DNA from: Telmatactis stephensoni
Taxonomy: Eukaryota > Cnidaria > Anthozoa > Actiniaria > Isophelliidae
DNA length: 64,000 bases
Direction of reading: 5' to 3'
Assembly: GCA_029948255.1 (NCBI GenBank)
Contig: JALIZF010001525.1
Span: forward strand, 1-64,000
Part shown: one piece after another, positions 49,265-62,300 of the stretch
Layout of the letters: the number at the start of each line of letters is the position of its first letter
How positions within the stretch are numbered: position 1 is the first letter of the stretch
Position numbers and translations under genes: made by a program
Notes under the pieces: generated by a model
Told to the model about the DNA's origin: nothing
The model's database searches: none
The model's input: the letters and a program-made list of their open reading frames with translations, nothing else

Positions 49265-50457
49265 GATGACAGAGTAATCCTGGGAGGTCTGGGAACAAAC
49301 ATGCAATAACAATTTCCACGTCGAAGTCAATTATTAAAAAATCATGCTTGTCACAATAATGTAATATGACATGCAAGTTAATTTGGGTGCATTGTGTGCA
49401 ATGTTAGAGAAAAATTGGGAACCAAACGAATCTGCACATCCCAAATATCATAGCTCCAATCGGCTATACTGCACCAATTTTTGAGTAAAGTCCCCTTTCA
49501 AATTTTTCTCCCTTGGCTCCCTGAGATCGACAATAACCTATACATTAACTAACACAAGAGAATGTTATAACTTCGCAATGAAGTACAAACATTTAGTACA
49601 CTGAACTGGCCAAGAAAAGAATAATAGATCGCTGTATTTTTGTTCACAAATGATTAAACAACTTAATTAATCACGATTTTGGCTTTTGTTCATTATCACT
49701 GCAAGTCCATTCTTATAATTAATACAAGACATAAAGATAATCTTAGTTTTGAAGGTGTTAAAACCAACTGGGGTCTGTTTAGAACTGTTTCCCACTGTTC
49801 CAAAGCCGTGGAACTCGCTAGATTTAGAAATAAGAAATATTGATAGTCTGAAAGTATTCAGAAACAAACTTTTGCAGATTTTCTCATAAAATCCACCTCA
49901 ACATTCCGGCAATCAAATCCCATAAAATTTTGTTGCACCGCGCGGATTAAAAGCCTCATAAAAAAATTATTTCCTTTTCAGTCATTTGTTTTAGATAGAA
50001 ATGTCACACATAAAACAATTTGTGTTTTCATATGCTTTTTATTGAACTTTTGAATAAGCCCCCCTGCCTAAATGTGCCTCTCTAGCTACTTACACCGTTG
50101 TCAAGGTCATCTTTTGAATAAGCTCTTGATGCCCTCTTGATGAGTAACGCTCTATAGCTTGAAATTGTGCTCACTGTCATTGTTCAAATTTTAACTACTT
50201 TTAGAATGAATTTCTTGCTTTTATGGTGCTCATATTAACGCTAGCTGTTCTCAAATAACGGCTACATCAACCAGCAATCGAACAACGAAATTAACCAATT
50301 TGTATCCACTGGAAGTAGGATTTCGCTAATATATTCATCTATATTCAAAAACTGGTGCAGAAGCTATACGATCACAATATATGATATCCGGCCATTGAAA
50401 AGACAATCCCTAAGGTCCATACTATTTTGCATATACATTAAACTTTGCTTAGCTTAC

Positions 50458-50590
50458 CTCTTAGAAAAGTCAAATGAATAGCTTGTAATTGTTGGTAAAG
50501 TTTGTCTCTTTCCAGACAACAGAGCAGAGGTAATAACCGTGACAATCCAATCATCACTATGGAGTCTCGTGATTACTGTGGAGTCTAATA
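50458..50590 (-). other. Probable 5' non-coding exon of transporter copy B
   Basis: Conserved counterpart of 36573-36700, with the same TCTAAGAG-GTAAGCTAAG-type donor. The acceptor before the coding exon is at 49288/49289. Confidence 0.55.
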
Positions 50591-50837
50591 CGGTCTAGTA
50601 CGGAAGCCGTGGAGGGACATTTTAAAAGATTTCGGACTTCGGACTTTGGATTTTCGACTTCTGGCTAGCTTCTTGTCTTTACAATAATTTTATTAAACAA
50701 AGCCGAGGAACAAAATACTGAAACTGATTTTTGGGTAACATTCACACAGAAATCTCGAGATGAACAAAAATCTTTCATTCGTCCATAATTTTACGGCAGA
50801 ACTGATTTTGGAAATGTCAAATGAATTCCATAGCTAG

Positions 50838-50938
50838 TTGCTGCCGCAGCGGAGCGAGCCTAAGCGAGCGGAGCAAGGCAGCGATCCTATTTGCTGCCGC
50901 AGCGGAGCGAGCGTGAAGCGAGCGAAGCAAGGCAGCGA
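50838..50938. repeat. Two tandem ~50-bp GC-rich units
   Basis: GCTGCCGCAGCGGAGCGAGC...GCAAGGCAGCGA is present twice with small differences. Non-coding. Confidence 0.8.
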
Positions 50939-51677
50939 ATCTAATACAGTCAATATGCATATGTAGGCAGAAAAAATCGAGATTTGAATACCCACAATGC
51001 AACCAAACTTGACCCACCATGCAGTTTGACGACAGTCAGAACAATAGATTTCTTTGTTCTAGCTGTCCCAGAATACACCGAGCCACTTGACCCACCATGC
51101 TTTTCGGGTGTTTACTATAAATTTCGCAACTTCAACACCGTTCTCTCAGCTCAGCGTCTTACTGGCATTCAGTAAGTTATGTGATTGTGGTTTTCTTGCA
51201 AGTATTAAATTCGTTCTTCTGTTGCGTTTTTAGAGATGTTGTATTCTTCCAGTCAAAGGGACATCTATCTTTATAGTAGGATTAGTTGGATCACCTTTTC
51301 CATCGGGAAATAATGTTGGAAAAGCCATAGTTGCCAGAAATGGTGTTGTATATTCATTAATTGGTTCTTTTCCTATTGTCGCAAAAAAAGCTAATGGTAG
51401 TCACATGTAAAATGAGGTATTTGAAAACAAAATACATTCCAGTTCTTTGGAAATATTTTTTGCATATTCTGTAGTAATCATGCATTTCATTTCGCGCTTC
51501 GATTTCTGAAGCGAACAACCTTGAGCAATCGGTTTATTGTATAAGCCCGGTATAAGGAAAAACAATATTAGGCAGGCACTCCTGACTAAATTTCAATTAG
51601 GCTAGTTACAAGTACTAATATCATCAAATTCCCCTGTGGTGAACTGTTCTAATAAAAAGTCTTTAGAGACTTCTTAT

Positions 51678-52015
51678 CCCGGGGGGGGTACTCCGAAACT
51701 TTTTATACGGGTATGCTCCGCCCGGACTCCCGACCCCTTACCCTTTCACATAGTAAATTTCGGAAAATCGTACCCCTTTCACATAGTAAATTTCGGAAAA
51801 TCGCACCCCTTTCACATGCAAATTTTCAAAAAATCGCCCCTTTCACATACCAAATTTCGAAAATTCATACATTTTTCCCGAAAAAGGTACCCCTTTCACA
51901 TATCTTTCCCTAAAAAGGCACCCCTTTCCCATAGCTGCGGCCTGAAAAAGGTACCCCTTTCGGGCGGAGCATCCCCGTATAGTCAATTATAGGGAGTACC
52001 CCCCCCCCCCCCGGG
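51678..52015. mobile_element. 338-bp TIR element with internal 33-bp minisatellite, 8-bp target duplication
   Basis: Ends CCCGGGGGGGGTACTCC and its inverse with a longer C run. The inner inverted pair is TATACGGGTATGCTCCGCCC. Exact CTTCTTAT duplications lie at 51670-51677 and 52016-52023, as hAT insertions make. Between lie ~6 units of CCCCTTTCACATAGTAAATT-type repeats. Confidence 0.88.
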
Positions 52016-52389
52016 CTTCTTATCATGAGTAAGGTAATATTTTGTCTTGCTTCTGGTACAATTTAAGGAACTTCTTTAGGCTTCATAGGTTTGCATATCC
52101 TAGGGTTTACTTTCTTTCTAGGCACGTTTCTCAGTCTTTGTTTGACTGCTACAACTGAATGGATTCTAAGATTATGACAGTGAAGATTAGTTAACAATAC
52201 CTGGGGTATAGACTAGTAGCTCAGTACTTACTTCAGACCAGACTAGCTCTTAACATATTAGCAGTCGGTTGAAAAGTTTAAGAAGCTGCAAAATTTACAA
52301 AAGTATTTCCTATGAACCTCTAAAACTTACCATGTATCAGTGATCAAAGTAACAAAATGAAATATATTGCATTTGTTTTCGTGCGTCTG

Positions 52390-52560
52390 TACTGTAATAT
52401 TTTACAGTACACATATTTGCACAGATGACGTCAAAATGTGATGAGATACAAAAGTACGCCATGAGATCAGACGAAGTCGAGTGACCTGACTGTTGTTCTC
52501 GCCACATTTTGATGTTTTCTGTGCATCTATTAGAGTACCGGCCACGGAATCAACCCGCCA
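52390..52560. repeat. Foldback of the ACAGATGACGTCA family
   Basis: GCACAGATGACGTCAAAATG is matched in inverse by CATTTTGATGTTTTCTGTGC, with a GTACTCTAATAGATGCA-type edge. Same family as 25375 and 43905. Confidence 0.65.
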
Positions 52561-53376
52561 ATGGCGGACATAACTCGTGGATTGAGCTGTATGTGCAGAG
52601 CGGAAGACCATGAAGCATGGAGAGCTCAATGTTTTTACCCATTTAGTGTTGTTGGTTTTAACTTCCATGAAGTGTCTTTTATGTAATCCTTAGCCTTTTA
52701 ATAGTAGCAATTTCAAGCCATAATTATTTTTTTCAGTAAATGAACACGCGTACTTTAATTTTACATGGAGCGTAAACTGGTTGCCTGTGTTGCATGACGT
52801 TGCATCAGACTCGAGACGTATGATAAACTGAGAAATACTAGGCGGTTTTTGGAGCGAAATTGGTTTCCTGTATTGCGTGATGTTGCATCAGACTCATTGT
52901 ACGTTGCATCACGGTGAAAGATGCCGCATTGTTTACTGTATTCGACGCTTTAAATCAAACGAATGATAAATACAATTCTCATTTTATCAGTATCTGAGGT
53001 ATTTGTTACAATATGCGCTCAAAGTGTACAGTCAATCAATTACACTAGATTTTACAAAAAGTCAATTAGATCTAAGTTCCACAAATTTTGCAATAATTAC
53101 AGACCTTGTTTACAGAAGACGCCTTTTAGATCGTTCAATTTCAAAGCAAGTTTCGCGTACAATCGGCTGAAGAATTCGGGTAAATGTTTTCTATCAAAAG
53201 TCATCACGTATAGAGTAAATCAATTTTATTATAGTATTAATATATTTACAAAATATTGCTGTGAAGCTCACAGATACAGGAAAATCGAATTTTGAATATA
53301 TTTGCATGCACAGTTCATTCATTCTTGCTGGACATCCTTAACGACAGCAGATCCTGAAAACATACAAATTCAAAGA

Positions 53377-56300
53377 CTAAATGAGCATGAAAGAAATGCA
53401 TGATTCACACGCGATAAAATCTCGATGCGTTTGCGTAACTTCGACATTCTCTTTAACTATATCTTTCTTTTCATCTTCAAGGTTTGTGATTAATTTGGGC
53501 TTTAAGAGCATCGATTGTGTTCTGTAGCTCTTCCTAATAATATCAACAAGGAAAGGTTATAAATAAATGGATTGTTACCTAGAGTGCATTTTTCCTGACA
53601 GAAGCTTACCTTTTGCATTTCCATTTTGTTTCTTAGTCTCATTTCAGCCTCGTCCTGCCTTCTCAAGTGCTGTTCCAACTTTCTTTGTCGTTGGATAGAG
53701 ATTTCAGTCTTTCTTTCAAACTTTCCTCCACTTCCATCTTAGCGCCTTCAATCTTCAATCAGATCGTCTTTCACAGACCATAACTTTCTTTTCACATCTT
53801 TTTCAGAACTGCGACACTCCATTAAGCTCTGTTTGTTTGATTCTAGCTCTTTTTCAAGTCCTTCCACATCTTGAGTCAGCTCTATGACGAGGTCTTCCTT
53901 TTCCTCCAAACTCTTTTTCAAATGGCGCATTTGTTGCTTCAATTGTTTCAACATTTGACGAGAATGGAATTCATTTTGCTTGACTTTCCTATTAAGGTCT
54001 TCGTTTTCTTTTTGTCGTTGAGCTATGTCTTCTCGCAGTTGCTTTTCATTAGTCTCTTTCTCTTTGACGCACTTTTCTAACCTACCTTTGGAGTCTATCA
54101 GTCTCTTAACGTCAGCTTCTAGTTTTAGTTTGTCAGCTTTTGACTGAGACACATTTTCCTTCCAGGATGCTAAACGAACTTTGAATTCGTTTTCTATAAC
54201 AAGGCAATGCTGATGAGCAGTTTCAGCCTCTTTTCGTGTTTCTTGTACAATCCTGTTTGAGCCCTGAAGTTCAGCTTGCAGTGACCCGTTTTGGACTTCC
54301 AGTTTCTGAATACTTCCTTTCAATTCTTCATTTCTCTTGCCCAATACCCTTCTGAGTGTACATTTCTGTGATCTTAATTTATGAATCTCCTCTTTCATTG
54401 CTAATGTATTTTCGTTTTGCTCCTTGTTGTGATCTTTTACATAAAATCAGTAGATTCTCAGCATCTTTTAACTGCTTGAGCAGTTGTCCATTTTTGTGGT
54501 CAAGAGTTTGCACACGACCACTGAGGATTTCTGACTCCTTGTTCAAGTCACTTACAATTTGGTGAAACTTCCTCTCAGACTGTATCTTGTCAGCGAGCTC
54601 ATGTTCTAAATCTGTGATCTCACGTTGTGAAGATGTCACGCTTTCCTTTAATTGTCGGACCAATGTCTCGTTTTCTGTTGTGAGCGTTAGCGTTCGAGCA
54701 CCTAGAGCTTCAATCATGTTTTCCAAGTCTTTTTTGTCTTCAGACCACTTGTTTTCAAACCCCTCTTGATCATGAAGTTTATTTCTTAATTCAATGATCT
54801 CGTGCCCCGAAGACGCTTGCCATTCTTTAAGTTGATTGATTAACCCTTCATTATCGGCTGAAAGACTATGGTTTTGTTCTCTAAGCTGCTCGATAGTTTG
54901 TTGTAATTCCAACTTTTCCTGAGACAACATTATTTCACGATTCTCTAGGTCAGATAGCTGACGTTCCAACTCCTTAACTCGCTTGTCAGGTACTACAGTC
55001 TTTTCCTCCAACTGTCTACATAAAGTGTCCTTCTCCAAAGAAAGAATCAGCGTGCACTCTTTAAGCTGGTCGATAGTTTCTTGTAAGTCCATAATGTTCT
55101 GAGACAACACTATTTCACAATTCTCTTGGTCAGAGAGCTGACGCTCCAACTCCATAACTCGTTTGTCAGATGTGGCAGTACATTCTTCTAACTGTTTACG
55201 CAAACTCTCCTTCTCGTTTGAAAGTTTCAGTGTACGTTCTTTAAACTGCTCAATAGTTTGTTGTAATTCCATCTCTTGCTCAGACCACTTTCTCTCACGA
55301 TTCAATTGTTGAGACAGCTGATGTTCCAACTCTACAACTTTGTCAGATAATGCGGTACATTCTTTTAGTTGTCTGCACAAACTCTCTTTCTCCAATGAAA
55401 GATTCAGTGAGCGCTCTTTAAGTTGGTCAATAGTCTGTTGTAACACCTTCTTTTCCTTACACCAGTTTGTTTCTTTTAGATTCAACTCTGAGATCTTCTG
55501 CATAGATGAGACTTCCTTTTTTTCTAACTGTGTCAGCAGGTCTTGTTTCTCCTTTGAAAGAACCTGTGCGTGTTCCTTTAGTTCTTCAATAGCTTTTTGT
55601 AGGCTGTGCTGCTTTTCAAACCACTTCACTGAATTTGTCTGACAAGCGAGTTTCTCTTCCAACCACTGTGCCAAAAGGCAAATATTCAAGAGTATTCAGA
55701 AAAAGAATATCGCTTCTTGACTTGGAGTATTCTAGGATATTCGAGACGGATGATATACGTGACGAATTCTAGTAGTATACAACCTGAATTCTTACGCATA
55801 CTTTGCATAACATTTATCTCTAAAGTATTCGGACTCGAATATGTAAAGTATGAATGCACAGGCATTTTCAACTAGAATACTTCAGATATCCCAAAAATAA
55901 TATTTCTTCGTGACTTCGAAAAATACTTTCTGCGGTTTGAATATTCACGCATATTTTTCGTACAAGATATTTCTACGGTATGAAGATTTTCATATCTGAA
56001 GTATGAATATTACTGGAATCTTCAATTAATATTCATTTATTTCTGAGTGATGAAAAGTGTGATACATCATGCAGTTTACATTCTAAAATAGATGTCTAAA
56101 CACCAATATTTTGATACAATAAACATTTTTCAATAAGTAGAGTGCACACATGCTGAATTCTTATGCATACTTTGCATAACATTTATCTCTAGAGTATTCG
56201 GACTCGAGTATGTGAAGTATGAATGCACAGGGATTTCAAACTAGAATACTTCAGATAATCCCAAAAATAATATTTCTTTGTGACTTTTAATAATACTTTC

Positions 56301-59300
56301 TGCGGTTTGAATATTTACGCATACTTTTCGTAAAAGATATTTCTACCGTATGAGGATTTTCATATCTCAAGTGTGAATATTACTGGAATCTTCAAATAGT
56401 ATTCATTTATTTCTGAGTGATCAAAAATGTGATACATCATCATGCATAAATACTACTGGCATAATGATAAGTCGATTTTCTTTAACATGTTCAAGAAATC
56501 ATTCAAGTGGGTGTTATCAATTTATTGTAAACTTTTGGTGTTTGTACTCTTTTTATTGTTGTGAGATGGTTTGCTGAAAGCATTTGGTCACGAGTCGTTT
56601 CAAGGTTACTGGCCGTTTAATCTGATATCTGTTGATTGCGATTTTCTGATAAACAAAATTCGCTTTTTCATTGTTCTGTCTTACCAAAAATGTTGATTTC
56701 AATTAATCGAAATGAACAAATAGTACAAATGTGAGGCTTTTTCAATTGCAAGTTCCTGTGATTTTTTTATGAACAAACAGATATTCCAATACATTCAGGT
56801 TCAATTTTATCCAATAATGCACACACATGGATAAATCCTGCCAGCCACTCAATTATGCACTGAAACCAGCCTGAAGATCTCACTAAGTGGCACTCACCGG
56901 GTAGTGCAAAATCATAAAGCTCGGGCAAACATTTATACACAAAGACATTACATGAATAAAATTGACAAAAAATATATATATAAATCTCAAAGTGCAAGTC
57001 ACAAAATTGAATTACAACAAAATAAAAACAATTTTGTTGATGGCCAGATATTCTAATAATTTCAGACTAAATTTATGTAATACTCACACATGAATAAATA
57101 TTGTCACTTGACAAATTGTGACAAAATTTTTGAAATTGTCAGTTTTTAAAAATGGTCACATGTACCATTCAAGTGAAAATTTACTCTGCTGTTAATTTTA
57201 AGTAATCAAGTCATTTCTGGGTGAATTATTTACAAAAACCATGGATTTAATCATATAAATAACAACTCTTGGTCATTCCACTTCCAATAAGCAGTTTCAT
57301 TTACACCTGTTGAGAGATAATACAATCTATAGTCACTCTTCTGTGTCAAACATTAAATTTTGTCAAGATTTCATGATAGGGTCATTTCATAGTATTTGTG
57401 GACAAAAAAAGTTAATGTTCACACACAATATCAAATTACTTTTCAAAGAAGCTGAATAATCAAATGATAAAGTCCTGATTGTTTTTCTATTTTTTTAATG
57501 TACATGTATGTAGATATTACAAAAATGTTGCCTATGCTGGTGGACATGAAGCACTCATTCCCTCTAACAGTGACATCATAGAAATGTTCGGGGAAAATTG
57601 TTTCATCAGGAAACAAGATTTCAAACAAAATAATTTAGATAAGCTTATCTATCATTTCAACGAAAGTAATTTAAATTGGCTTATTTATCATGAAAGAGTC
57701 TTATTTTCAAGTTTTGCATGGTATTTGATGGTGTAATAGGTCATGGACAGAATTTCCCTTTAGTAACTTCCTAATATATGACAAGTGCTTTAAAATGATT
57801 AGGCCACAAATCACAACTTTAGATGAATAAACCAACCTTGTCTTCTGTGACTTTATAAAGTCAGGTAAATATGGAACATTATTATGTAAAAGAGTGTGCT
57901 TGATATATCAAAACTTTGCAGAGTTCTTGAGTTTTATTTTAAGATTAAAAAATGTCACTTTTTCTGTCCCCCTCTGTAATGTTGAACATTTTTTTATTCT
58001 CATCAAAGCATCAATGTTTGGATTCTTTTAGATCCAGTATGTCTGGATACCAATATCATGATGCCAACAAAACAATAGTAATATATTTCATAATAAAAAG
58101 CTACAAGTACACTGCATAGTTGGATTTTTTTGTACTCCCCTCTGTAACTTTCAAAACACTGTGAAATGACACTACAATACTACAATATTATGCAAAACAT
58201 GTTAACCAACATAAATCACATTTGCAGTTTTAAAATATGAAAAAATATAATTACCAGCATTGCTGTTGCAGTTGGTAATTCTTCATGTAGCTGTGGTAGT
58301 TTCAGTTCATCTCCTTTATATCTTCCTGGCATAGATTTTTTCTCTCCTCTTACACTAGTGCAGCATTTCCTTATGTAGTCAATGCATGGAAATCCTTTTG
58401 AATTTTTATATTGCAAGAGCATGTTTCTTTTAATGCCATGAAGAGACCTTTTTATTATTAATTCTTTTTTCCTCTTCTTCTTCTTCTTCTTTTTCTTAGC
58501 TATGCTTCACATGATATATTTGCACATTCTGGAATAATGGTTGCTTTGTAATCCTAAAAACCAAGCAAATGTTTTAAAATTTGAATGCAAAGAGTTAGTT
58601 ATATAATTGGTTATGAATTTGGACATGTTTTAACGAATAAAACAACGCAGGTTGTAAAATACAAGACTCATTGTTTGATGTGGATAATCAGTGTCTAGTA
58701 CAACAACAAAATTAATTATTTATGCTTGATCAACAACATAGAATCCAAAGCAGTTTACAGTACTTTGTTTAGCAAACATAGTAAAAGCAACAAAAATATT
58801 AATAATTTAATTAATAAGAAGCACAATTAATTGTGTCCCTTTGGATAATAAAAGGAACAGCTTCCAAATCCAGTCAGTTTGGACCATGTTGACCTACTAC
58901 TGTGCAAAATTGGCGCCAAAATTTACGTTCCCTTCAAAGTCGATTTAAAAGGTCTTAATCGAGGAATACCTCACGAAAAGTATCTTTATCTTACGTACCT
59001 TTGTTTTATCTTGTTGACTTGTGTCCTTTGAGCTGTTTTTAGGTCAAAAATCAAAAGAAAGAGGTCCAAAATGCATAGACAACTTTACAAACACCTTTGT
59101 CTTTTCGATGAATTAATAATTGGCCAGCGAAATGTTGAGTCAGCGGTCAATGCACAGGAATCCCGTGCATTTCTCACAATAAACCAATGAAAACACGGTA
59201 TTTGATCACGTGCGTGTTTTGAATAGTAGGCGCTCATTCAGTGAACGGTTGAAGTACGATCGAGGAGATAGCGAATATGTTCTACAAAATCCTATATTTT

Positions 59301-62300
59301 GAGCCTAAAATATGGCCTACATTATTCTCAAATCGAGGAGGAAATATAGAGAAAGCTTTAATACATTGTTTGAAAGAAGAACAAGCTTCATCAGAGTAGA
59401 AATAGGTATTCTACAAGGGCGACAATGGAAGGACGCCGAAGTCTCTGGCGGTAAGTTGAATATTTGATAAGCAATTATTAGTATTGACCGAGTTTATCGT
59501 ACGAGAAGTCAATTTTAAACCTTCTTATAGGGAAGAAGAAGGTCATAAAAGAGACTCCTTTTAGGATGGCCATATTTTGTTTTCACTATGACGGGAATAT
59601 GATTGTTCTTTCGAGTAAATCAGCTCGGGTAATAAGCTTGTACGTACAGGTACATTGACTTGTGATTATGCTTTTAGATGAAAAGATTTTAAGATACTTT
59701 TATATCTTTTTAGTTAAACTGGAGAATCTTGGATTGCGACTTCAGCGAAGCGGCCAAAAATGCTCCAAGCTGGGAACCAGTGATCGATGTCCGTTTCTTT
59801 GAGGTACTTCATAGCGTACGTCGACTTGTCCTCTGGCTACATTGATTGCGAACAGTTGAGTGTATATATAAAGGACACTATGAGACACGTTTATTAAGAT
59901 ATCAAGTAGTTAAATGATTCAAGTTAGTAGTCTATTATCTATTACTGTTCAAATGTTACCGCCATGTCAATTGATAAATCCTATACCGTATTTGAATAAA
60001 ACACATTTCAATGCTATGAATTTGTTTGTTTATACTTGTATATTTTGTTTTTCTATGTATTTTGATGTAGTTATAGGCCTTTGAATGGGTAAAATGCTTG
60101 AAAATCTCCCGTATTTCGATGGGATGTTGTGAAGAATACGTTGAGAATTCAAGAATATCCGTATTATACCAATGATATTCAGAGGGTAGTTCGACTAGAA
60201 GACGTCAGGGGTGTCTAGTATTCAGGAATATTCGTAACATACGACTGAAATTCGGAGGGTTGTTCGCTAAGAAAACGTCAGGGATGTCTAGTATTCAGGA
60301 ATATTCGTAACATACGACTGATATTCGTAGGGTATTTCGGTAGGAAGAATTTGACAATGTCCAATATTCAAGAATATTCGAAGCATCAACTAAACGAATA
60401 CAATAGTATACAAGAGTATCATACTTGTTACTTCAAGTATTCAGGAAAATTCGATTAGTATTCAAGTCCGAGTGATGCAACGTCATACTAGAATCACTCG
60501 GAACGAATCCGGACAGAATTTCCATTTTCGTCCCGTATACTCTTGACTGACTTCACGTATAAATATACGCCGCGAATATTTATACGTGAAGTCAGTCAAG
60601 AGTATACGGGACGAAAATGGAAATTCTGTCCGGATTCGTTCCGAGTGATTCTAGCATGACGTTGCATCACTCGGACTTGAATACCAATGGATTTCCCTGA
60701 ATACTTGAAGTATGCATGTCTATATTCAAGCATATTCTTTCCGAATATTTGCCTTTTGGCACAGTTAACTCAGAAATTTGATACGTCGCATAGGTTGTAA
60801 ACTGTTCAAACTGTTCACTGATTTTCTCCTTTTCTTCTGTCAGACTTACAATACGCTGTTTCAATTCTTTGGGCAAGGCATCATCACCATTATCATTCCA
60901 ATTCTCTGAATTAGTGTTTACATTGAAACATGGTGCGAACTGAGAAAGATTGTCCAGTTTCTGCAATTGCTTAACCAATCTCTGATTTTCTTGTGTCAGT
61001 TCCTTTACACGTTCTTGGAGTTCCTCTCCTGCATTTTCTTGGATTTGGAGGTCGTTTTCCAGACTGCTGGTTCTTTCCCTAGTATCTTTAATGTCTTTCA
61101 ATTCTATCTCCAGCTTTGAGTGTTTACTTTCCCAAAGCATCAATTGCTCCTGCAAGACATTACGTTCAGCCAAACACTTCTCTAACTCCAATGTACGCTT
61201 TTCCAAAGTTTCTGTTACTTGCTGTAAGGATTTGCTATCTTTATCAAGTTTGTTTGTAGCTTTACAATGACAACACATCTGAGATGGCTCTTTTGAGTCT
61301 ATTTCATCACTGTCGTTTCCACAGTTCTTTTCCATCTTCATTGCGTCCATTTTTTCCATCATGACTTTCATCTGTTTTTCGCTGTCTGTAACTTATCTCT
61401 AAGCTCAGCAATGGTACTCTCTAAGAAGAGAATTGCGTTATTAAGTTGAGATTCCAATGTGGCTCCCTCTGGTTGTTCTTCGATGTCTTCATCTGATATC
61501 TCGTCTGAGTTATCTGTTACATGATGCAACAACGAACTGTACAGCTCAATTTTTCCTAAGAGCTCTTCTGAGGATACTTCCAGTGTGCTCTCTGGTGACA
61601 ATGTCTCATCTCTTGCTTCTTCTACAAGAATCTCCATTTTTCTGTTTTTAGCTTGTAGCATTGTAACTTGCCCCTCCATCTTCTGTATTTCCATGTCTTT
61701 GCTCTGTAGCTCCTTTTTCATTAGCTCCAGAGACGATTGTATCTCATGAACGTTCACATTGTCTGCTTGAAGCTCAAGTCGCTCATTTTCAATTGTAAGA
61801 TCATTAATCTTGTCTTGTAGCTTATCAGCCATGGATTGGTAATGATCTTCTTGAGTCTTAAGGGCTTCACAACTTTCATTGCGTCGTTGCGCAACGTCAT
61901 CCAGCAATCTGTGGTTTTCAGCTTCTAATTCCTTGATATATTGCTCAAGCTCTAATACCTTTTTGCCATGATTGACAGCTTCAGAACGCGACGACAGTAA
62001 GGAATCATTCAAGGAATCGTTCTCATCTTTAAGCTTCTGTAAATCTCTATTCAACTCATCATACTGAGCTAATTTGAGATCGAAGCCACGGCGAAGTGTT
62101 TGCATTTCACTGTCTTTGCAAGAAATAAATGTCTCCAGCTCCTTCTGGTTATCTGATAACTCACTCTGCAATTTTTCAATCAGTGCACATTGGTGCTCGC
62201 TCAGTTCTTTTTGCTCGTTAACAGTTGATTCCAAAGCTTTGCACTTAATCTCTTCATTTTCGAAGCACTCACTCAGAATGTTGATTTTGTCTTTCAGCAA

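Larger units (their letters stand above)
50939..53376. other. Intergenic region between transporter copy B and the coiled-coil gene
   Basis: No gene recognised. It holds the 51678-52015 element and the 52390-52560 foldback. The frame at 52963-53295 (+) has no motif and probably lies in the 3' flank of the opposite-strand coiled-coil gene. Confidence 0.5.
55666..60762 (-). mobile_element. Introner-like TIR element forming a whole intron of the coiled-coil gene
   Basis: The intron starts at 60762 with GTGCCAAAAGGC and ends at 55666 with GCCTTTTGGCACAG. These are inverted copies over ~20-22 bp (55666-55687 and 60743-60764), with weaker inverted similarity further in. Splicing joins ...ISELT to WLEEKL... 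in phase 0. The inner 700 bp at both ends are studded with AATATTC-like motifs. The centre holds candidate genes listed separately. No target duplication was found. Transposon origin of the intron is inferred from the coincidence of ends and splice sites. Confidence 0.8.

Noticed and set aside
51636..51992. 118-aa repetitive frame (PFHIVNFGKS repeats)
   Set aside because: Translation of the 33-bp minisatellite inside a TIR element; no stop because the unit length is a multiple of three.
54379..54440. A 41-nt intron (GTAAAAG...ATTAG) instead of a frameshift at 54420
   Set aside because: It would keep the frame, but it is shorter than the shortest supported intron in the window (~60 bp), and the skipped sequence itself reads as coiled coil in the new frame.
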